Below, one piece after another: positions 1 through 3,754 of a stretch of 5,697 nucleotides of DNA. The notes under the pieces were generated by a model. It made no database searches. It was not told the origin of the DNA and saw nothing but the letters and a program-made list of their open reading frames with translations. The position numbers and the translations under genes were made by a program. Source of the DNA: an uncultured Clostridia bacterium (GTDB taxonomy: Bacteria; Bacillota; Clostridia; Oscillospirales; Acutalibacteraceae); the NCBI GenBank assembly GCA_946409885.1, contig CAMJYF010000145.1, forward strand, positions 1 through 5,697, read 5' to 3'. How positions within the stretch are numbered: position 1 is the first letter of the stretch; each line of letters starts with the position of its first letter.

Positions 1-148
1 GGTATGGAGCAGGGTACGGAATGCTACCGCCGTTTTGTAAACGGCGACCGGGACGCTTTGACGGAGATCATCCGGGACTATCAGGCCGGTCTGACGTATT
101 TTCTGCTGGGCTTTGTCGGCGATCTGACCGTCGCCGAGGAGCTGGCGT

Positions 149-162
149 AGGAGACCTTTGTG
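149..162 (+). promoter_or_regulatory. Possible translation restart site (AGGAG plus GTG) at the amber codon
   Basis: The TAG stop at 148-150 overlaps an AGGAG (149-153), which lies six bases before an in-frame GTG at 160-162. A ribosome ending at TAG could restart here and make a 128-residue fragment that lacks region 2.1 and most of 2.2 but keeps region 2.4 and all of region 4. The spacing is good for initiation, but the motif could be a by-product of the Gln/Glu-Glu codons of an ordinary sigma factor. It is a possibility only. Confidence 0.3.
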
Positions 163-527
163 CGGCTGTACGTAAAAAAGCCGCGGTACGCCGGGCGGTC
201 GGGGTTCAGAACGTGGCTGTACGGGATCGGCCGGAATGTAGCGCGCGAATATTGCCGCCGGTCCCGCCGATGGGAGCCGCTGCCGGAGGAATGGGACGCG
301 CCTGACGAGGCGGCGGACCCGGCGCTGGCGTACTTCCGCGAGGAGAAAAACCGCGCCCTTCACCGGGCCATGGGGCGGCTGAAGCCGGAATACCGTCAGG
401 CGCTGTGGCTGTCGTACTATGAGGCGATGGGCCGGGAGGAGATCGCCGCCGTGCTGAAAAAGAGCGTCAACAACGTGGACGTGCTGCTGCACCGCGCCCG
501 CAAGGCCCTGCGGACCGAATGGGAGAA

Positions 528-533
528 AGAAGG
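528..533 (+). promoter_or_regulatory. Ribosome binding site of the membrane partner gene
   Basis: AGAAGG lies nine bases before the ATG at 543, inside the last codons of the sigma gene. Together with the ATGA stop/start overlap it fixes the start of the downstream gene and suggests coupled translation. Confidence 0.7.
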
Positions 534-542
534 TTTTGACCG

Positions 543-1325
543 ATGAAAACGTATCAGGAAATGGCCGAGGCCGTGTTCCATGAGGGGGACAGGCGTATTG
601 CCGCCCGCCACAAAAAACGCAGGGCCCTGCTGACGGGCGGCGCCGTGGGCGCGGCCGCCGTTTTGAGCCTTGCCGTGTTCGGCCTGCTGCGGCAAAAGAC
701 GGTCGCCGTGCCGCCAACCCTTTCGCCGACCGGGGAAACAACTACCGCCGTGATGGGAACCACGCAGGAAACGACGGCGCGGACAGATGAAGCCGTTACG
801 GCCCCCCGCCCAACGTCGCCGGGGACCGCGGAGAACGACTCCGCCGCCACCGAATCGCGGCAGCCCACCGACTGGCGTCCCCCGGAGACAGAGGAACCCG
901 CGCGAACGGAGACGCCCACCGGCGGCGGACAGAACGAGCCGCGGAACGAAACGACGACGGCCCCCGCGGAGGAAACGCCGTCCGGCCCCTCCGGCGCGGC
1001 CAGCTACTACAGCGGGGACTGGACGGAGGCCGACGTCGGCCGGAGCGGGTGGGCCCGCTTCTTCCGCTGGCCGGGGGACGAGGACAAATTCTGGCTGTAT
1101 TACGACGGCCGCACCTACCGGTGCGATCCCTTCGCCGGGCGGCCGCTTGCCTATGGGGATTACCTCTGCGCCCTGTCCGACTGCGCCCACGATTTTGCCG
1201 ATGAGGAAGGCGCGGGGGTGTACGTGCTGCTGGAAAACGGCGAACCCCTGCCCGTGACCGCCGCCGTGGCGGTCGTCTTCCCGGATGGCGGCAGCTACGC
1301 CATGATCCGCCCGGATACGGACTGA
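543..1325 (+). CDS. Single-pass membrane protein, probable partner (anti-sigma-like) of the upstream ECF sigma factor
   Basis: This 260-residue protein has a short basic N-terminus (1-27, with RRIAARHKKRR) and one hydrophobic helix at about 28-49. A stalk of roughly 100 residues (about 57-153) follows, very rich in Thr, Pro, Glu and Ser. A compact C-terminal domain (about 154-260) is aromatic-rich around SYYSGDW and DKFWLYYDGRTYRC and has cysteines at 194, 209 and 214. The positive-inside rule puts the N-terminus in the cytoplasm and the C-terminal domain outside. Its start overlaps the sigma stop by ATGA, the arrangement usual for an ECF factor and its membrane regulator, so an anti-sigma or signal-sensing role is inferred. 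I see no zinc-binding HxxxCxxC anti-sigma motif, and I do not recognise the C-terminal domain. The cytoplasmic part is very short for a classical sigma-binding domain, so it could instead be a sensor or cell-surface protein. Coding status is well supported by frame, ribosome site and overlap. Confidence 0.8.
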   Translation: MKTYQEMAEAVFHEGDRRIAARHKKRRALLTGGAVGAAAVLSLAVFGLLRQKTVAVPPTLSPTGETTTAVMGTTQETTARTDEAVTAPRPTSPGTAENDSAATESRQPTDWRPPETEEPARTETPTGGGQNEPRNETTTAPAEETPSGPSGAASYYSGDWTEADVGRSGWARFFRWPGDEDKFWLYYDGRTYRCDPFAGRPLAYGDYLCALSDCAHDFADEEGAGVYVLLENGEPLPVTAAVAVVFPDGGSYAMIRPDTD

Positions 1326-1354
1326 CCGCCGCTGAACCCCTGCGCCAATACGCA

Positions 1355-1384
1355 AACGCCCCGCGATCTTTTTCGCGGGGCGTT
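1355..1384. terminator. Strong GC-rich hairpin, probable intrinsic terminator, possibly bidirectional
   Basis: A perfect 12-bp stem (1355-1366 paired with 1373-1384, core CGCCCCGCG) closes a six-base loop. It lies 30 bases after the stop of the membrane protein gene. The T-tract after the stem is poor on both strands (GTATTA on plus, TGCGTATT on minus), so termination efficiency is uncertain. It also lies 24 bases after the small minus-strand open tail at 1408-1461 and may originally have served that gene. Confidence 0.7.
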
Positions 1385-1407
1385 GTATTACGGAAAAATG
1401 CAATCAG

Positions 1408-1461
1408 TTACAGTTTTTCGTAGTAATAGTACATCCGGTTTTCCGAAAAAGTCAACAGGAA
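1408..1461 (-). pseudogene. Possible remnant: C-terminal tail of a lost gene (17 codons)
   Basis: On the minus strand an open stretch reads FLLTFSENRMYYYYEKL followed by TAA, bounded upstream by an in-frame TGA (1462-1464). The composition, with four tyrosines and an ENR...EKL ending, looks like a protein C-terminus rather than random noncoding DNA. It sits directly ahead of the strong hairpin at 1355-1384, as a real gene end would. There is no ribosome site before its only ATG, and the open part is far too short to be a gene. I could not assign a family. It may be chance; I record it as a candidate relic between the two operons. Confidence 0.25.
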
Positions 1462-1471
1462 TCAAAAGCGA

Positions 1472-1494
1472 CCTCATGGAACGTCTCCATGAGG
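1472..1494 (-). terminator. Hairpin terminator of the GH36-like gene
   Basis: A nine-base perfect inverted repeat (CCTCATGGA at 1472-1480, TCCATGAGG at 1486-1494) with a five-base loop starts 27 bases after the stop codon of the minus-strand glycosidase gene. On that strand the stem is followed by TCGCTTTTG, a short T-run. Position and T-run fit an intrinsic terminator for leftward transcription. Confidence 0.65.
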
Positions 1495-1521
1495 CCGGTT
1501 TGTTGGGTTGCTGCGTCAATT

Positions 1522-3621
1522 TTAATTGCCTGCGGCGGCGTAGCGGATGACGAGGGCCTTTTCTCCCTGCGGCAGGGCGATGGCATACTCGCCGCGCAGC
1601 AGGGCCGCGCCGGTAAGGGTGACGGTCCGCTCCGGCGCGTCAAGGCTCCACACGGTGTAGCGAGCGTCCGGGGTAAGGCCGCTGAAGGGCAGGGCGGTTT
1701 CGCCCGCCTTCGCTTTTGCGTGGTGGTAATACAGCAGGCAGCCGCTTGCTTCGTCGCCGTACTGCATGGCGGTGACGGCGGTTTCATCCGTGCCGCCGCA
1801 GGCCACCGGGAAGAAGGATTTCTGCTGGTCGGCCCGCTCCCGGGCGTAGGCGGTCAGCACCTCCATGGGGGTGGCCATGGGCACCTGCAGAATGGGCATG
1901 ATGCTGGAGCGCAGGCCGTACTCGGAATCGAAATTGATGAACGTGCCGGAGACGGGCAGCCAGAAGGACAGGCCGTAGGTGTGGGCCTGGGTGGCCATCA
2001 GCAGGTCCGGGCGGGTCTGGTCGCAGTTGTAGTCGCTGCGCCACATGGGCACGCTGCGGCGGGTCATTTCCAGATCCAGCCGCATACCGCCGCTGGCGCA
2101 GTTGTCCATCGCCAGGCCGGGGTGCCCGGCCAGAAGGGTATCCAGATAGGCGTACAGGTTGGTGATATAATGGTTCTCGGCAATGCCCTGACGGCGGCCG
2201 TAGTAGTGTTTGTCGGCCCAAGCCCAGTAGTCGGCGGGGGAGTAGTTGAAATCCTGCCGGTAGACGGTAACGCCGTTTTCGGTGAGGGAATCGGAGATAT
2301 ACCGGGTGAGGAAGTCCCGCGCCTCCGGCTCCGCCAGGTTCCACATCACCCGCTCGTTGAAGTCGTCCTCCGGGGCCAGGTCCACCAGCCAGCGGTCGTG
2401 GGCGCTGCCCACGCTGTAGAGGTAGCTTTTGTTGGTCAGGCGCTCCGGCTCATACCACAGCACCAGACCGGTATCATCGTGGGCTTTGCCGTAATCGCTG
2501 ATGGCCTTGATGCCCTCCGGAAAGCGGTCTGCGCCGGTCTTCCAGTTGCCTACGCCGTCGGCCCAGTCGTCCGTGCAGCCGGCGTACCAGCCCGCGTCCA
2601 TCCAGAAGTTGTCCACCGCGGAAAGCTTCTCTTTGGCAATGTTCTCCAGGTCGTAGAAGATCTCCGCCGCCGTGCGGGTGCTGCTGACGAAGAGGATATC
2701 CATGTTGGTCTGCACCCGGGGGGCGTTTTCCGGGTACACGCTGCCCTTTACCCAGTCCCGGAACAGGTTAAAGCCCTTGATGGGATTGCTGCCGCCGTAA
2801 AAGCAGAGGGATACCAGCGGGGAGCGGACCTCCTCCTCCGGTTCCAGATAGGCGGCAAGGGCCTTCTGCCGGATCTCCGCCCGGGTCTTGCCGCCCCAAA
2901 GCTGTTGGAACGTGGCTGCCCACAGGCCGGTCCAGCCCACGCCCAGCACCGCGCCGCCCGTTGGGCCGCACAGGTTGAAATAGGGCAGGTATTCCCCGGT
3001 GGAACGGCCGTCCTCACAGGCGATGCGAAGGGGCGACACCAGCTGCCGGGCCTTCATCATGGTAAAGTCGGCGGCGTCGTTGTGGCTGCCCCGGCTGGCG
3101 TAGAGGTCGGCCCCCGCCACGGGCAGCGCCGCGCGGAGGGCGTAAAAATCGGAGATCACGCCGGAATTGCTACTGCCGGTGTTGCGGATGCGCACCGTCC
3201 ACTCGCCTGTGGCGTTTTTCTCGTACCAGGTGGCCTCCACCTCCGCCGTCAGCCCGGCGGAAGCGTTGGTCAGGGTGATAAGGGCGGTTTTGCCGCCGCG
3301 CCGCACGGCTCCTTCTTCGCTCTCTTCCCCGGCGGAAAAGGTCCATTGGTCAAGGGAGCAGGCGAGCCGGACGCCATCCACGGAAAAATCGTAGGCGGGG
3401 GCCACGCCGTTGGCCCCGGCGTGGAGGATGTACGTTTCGTACCACGCCCGGCTCTTGGCCCGTTCCGCTTCGGTAAGGCGCAGCTCCTGCGCCGTAAGGG
3501 GCGCAAAGGTGACCTTGTCCGTGAACCGGCTGTACCGCCCCGCGTCGCCGAACAGTGCCCCGCTGGAAAGCAGCGTGAGCAGCGACAGTATCAAAGAAAC
3601 AAACTTCTGAAAAACCAGCAT
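1522..3621 (-). CDS. Secreted GH36-like (melibiase-type, clan GH-D) glycoside hydrolase
   Basis: The product is 699 residues from the ATG at 3621. That start is preferred over one 29 codons upstream because AGGAGG-type Shine-Dalgarno bases sit nine bases before it and a signal-like segment follows (MLVFQKFVSLILSLLTLLSSG). An N-terminal beta-sandwich (about 30-300) precedes a TIM barrel with WMDAGWY (340-346), GLVLWYEPER (385-394), YRQDFNY (454-460), NCASGGMRLDLE (507-518) and WRSDY (527-531), then a C-terminal beta-sandwich to the end. By comparison with GH36 enzymes, Asp457 is the likely nucleophile (the KWDMN position) and Asp530 the acid/base (the WTSD position). Retaining hydrolysis of terminal alpha-galactosides is the family's usual activity. 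The motifs are divergent (RQDFN rather than KWDMN), so a related alpha-linked sugar such as alpha-GalNAc cannot be excluded. The signal peptide, with no lipobox cysteine, suggests export. It is transcribed divergently from the GH78-like gene. Family is confident; substrate is inferred. Confidence 0.88.
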   Translation of the reverse strand: MLVFQKFVSLILSLLTLLSSGALFGDAGRYSRFTDKVTFAPLTAQELRLTEAERAKSRAWYETYILHAGANGVAPAYDFSVDGVRLACSLDQWTFSAGEESEEGAVRRGGKTALITLTNASAGLTAEVEATWYEKNATGEWTVRIRNTGSSNSGVISDFYALRAALPVAGADLYASRGSHNDAADFTMMKARQLVSPLRIACEDGRSTGEYLPYFNLCGPTGGAVLGVGWTGLWAATFQQLWGGKTRAEIRQKALAAYLEPEEEVRSPLVSLCFYGGSNPIKGFNLFRDWVKGSVYPENAPRVQTNMDILFVSSTRTAAEIFYDLENIAKEKLSAVDNFWMDAGWYAGCTDDWADGVGNWKTGADRFPEGIKAISDYGKAHDDTGLVLWYEPERLTNKSYLYSVGSAHDRWLVDLAPEDDFNERVMWNLAEPEARDFLTRYISDSLTENGVTVYRQDFNYSPADYWAWADKHYYGRRQGIAENHYITNLYAYLDTLLAGHPGLAMDNCASGGMRLDLEMTRRSVPMWRSDYNCDQTRPDLLMATQAHTYGLSFWLPVSGTFINFDSEYGLRSSIMPILQVPMATPMEVLTAYARERADQQKSFFPVACGGTDETAVTAMQYGDEASGCLLYYHHAKAKAGETALPFSGLTPDARYTVWSLDAPERTVTLTGAALLRGEYAIALPQGEKALVIRYAAAGN

Positions 3622-3630
3622 CCTATGCGT

Positions 3631-3636
3631 ACCTCC
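3631..3636 (-). promoter_or_regulatory. Ribosome binding site deciding the GH36-like start
   Basis: On the minus strand GGAGGT, within AGGAGGT, lies nine bases before the ATG at 3621. The upstream in-frame ATG (3708) has no such site and falls inside or ahead of the predicted promoter region, so 3621 is the real start. Confidence 0.85.
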
Positions 3637-3651
3637 TGCTGAAAAGTGGGA

Positions 3652-3661
3652 GCGGCGCCGC
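3652..3661. repeat. GCGGCGCCGC palindrome in the GH36-like leader
   Basis: A perfect 10-bp palindrome lies in the untranslated leader between the predicted minus-strand transcription start (near 3684) and the ribosome site. It could be an operator or form a small RNA structure, but in GC-rich DNA such a short palindrome can easily be chance. Confidence 0.25.
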
Positions 3662-3671
3662 AAAACCGCGA

Positions 3672-3700
3672 TTGACAGATCACTGAAATCAGTATAATAT
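3672..3700 (+). promoter_or_regulatory. Promoter of the GH78-like gene
   Basis: A perfect TTGACA -35 (3672-3677) is followed either by a perfect TATAAT after 15 bases (3693-3698) or by TAATAT after the ideal 17 bases (3695-3700). The predicted start of transcription is near 3705, about 50 bases before the ATG. The -10 overlaps that of the opposing promoter. The short spacer to the perfect -10 may make the promoter weak without an activator. Confidence 0.72.
3682..3693. repeat. Interrupted palindrome ACTGA-AA-TCAGT, candidate operator
   Basis: Five-base arms around AA lie in the spacer of the rightward promoter. The element touches both -10 elements and covers the predicted leftward start point. 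A regulator bound here would block both glycosidase promoters at once. The arms are short, so this is a candidate only. Confidence 0.35.
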
Positions 3701-3719
3701 GGAAGCAAGGCAAAGTCAA
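3691..3719 (-). promoter_or_regulatory. Promoter of the GH36-like gene
   Basis: On the minus strand TTGACT (complement of 3714-3719) and TATACT (complement of 3691-3696) are separated by exactly 17 bases, each one mismatch from consensus. Transcription would start near 3684, giving a leader of about 60 bases before the ATG at 3621. The -10 shares four base pairs (3693-3696) with the TATAAT of the rightward promoter. Confidence 0.72.
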
Positions 3720-3735
3720 GAAAAACGGCTGTATC

Positions 3736-3741
3736 AGGAGG
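3736..3741 (+). promoter_or_regulatory. Ribosome binding site of the GH78-like gene
   Basis: A perfect AGGAGG precedes the ATG at 3755 by 13 bases, somewhat longer than the usual 5-10. The bases between are almost all A (AAAAACGACAAAA). No other start codon lies closer, and the protein's WIW-containing N-terminus begins directly after this ATG, so the start stands. Confidence 0.8.
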
Positions 3742-3754
3742 AAAAACGACAAAA

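Larger units (their letters stand above)
4..546 (+). pseudogene. ECF-type RNA polymerase sigma factor interrupted by in-frame amber codon
   Basis: Read through the stop, this frame gives a 180-residue protein with the layout of an ECF sigma-70 factor. Region 2 spans about residues 8-85, with the YRRFVNGDRDAL start, AEELA-x-ETFVRLY in region 2.2 and FRTWLYGIGRNVAREYCRR in 2.3/2.4. An acidic linker follows. Region 4 spans about 118-174, with RLKPEYRQALWLSYYEAMGREEIA and a helix-turn-helix ending NNVDVLLHRARKAL. Such factors direct core RNA polymerase to a small regulon and are usually held by a membrane partner. Codon 49 is TAG (148-150), where relatives normally have Gln or Glu, so one substitution from CAG or GAG explains it. 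The rest of the frame is intact, which suggests a recent mutation, a sequencing error or suppression. The start at ATG 4 is the first in frame. Its ribosome site would lie off the left edge, so a slightly longer N-terminus is possible. Family assignment is firm; the functional state is not. Confidence 0.87.

Noticed and set aside
721..1003. Thr/Pro-rich stretch considered as a tandem repeat
   Set aside because: ACG/ACC and CCG-type codons recur but no fixed repeat unit is visible. It is a low-complexity protein linker rather than a DNA repeat array.
787..1257. Plus-strand frame of 156 codons inside the membrane protein gene
   Set aside because: It is an almost purely Pro/Arg/Thr product of the +1 frame of the Thr/Pro stalk. 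It has no start signal and overlaps a better supported gene completely.
417..1403. Minus-strand frame of 328 codons across the sigma and membrane protein genes
   Set aside because: It is Arg/Gly-rich, runs through the hairpin at 1355-1384 and opposes two genes fixed by overlap and motifs. It is a shadow.
1423..1458. Promoter-like TTGACT-N18-TACTAT on the minus strand
   Set aside because: The -10 matches only four of six bases, it would fire straight into the hairpin at 1355-1384, and there is no gene to express. It is not enough for a small RNA call.
1489..3642. Long plus-strand open frame (717 codons) opposite the GH36-like gene
   Set aside because: It lies antisense to a gene with clear catalytic motifs, is full of Gly/Val/His/Arg repeats typical of reverse-strand GC-rich codons, has no ribosome site and matches no family I know.
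3622..3708. N-terminal extension of the GH36-like protein from the ATG at 3708
   Set aside because: The extension would be translated from sequence containing the -10 element and the predicted transcript start, it has no ribosome site, and it would bury the signal peptide behind an Arg-rich stretch.
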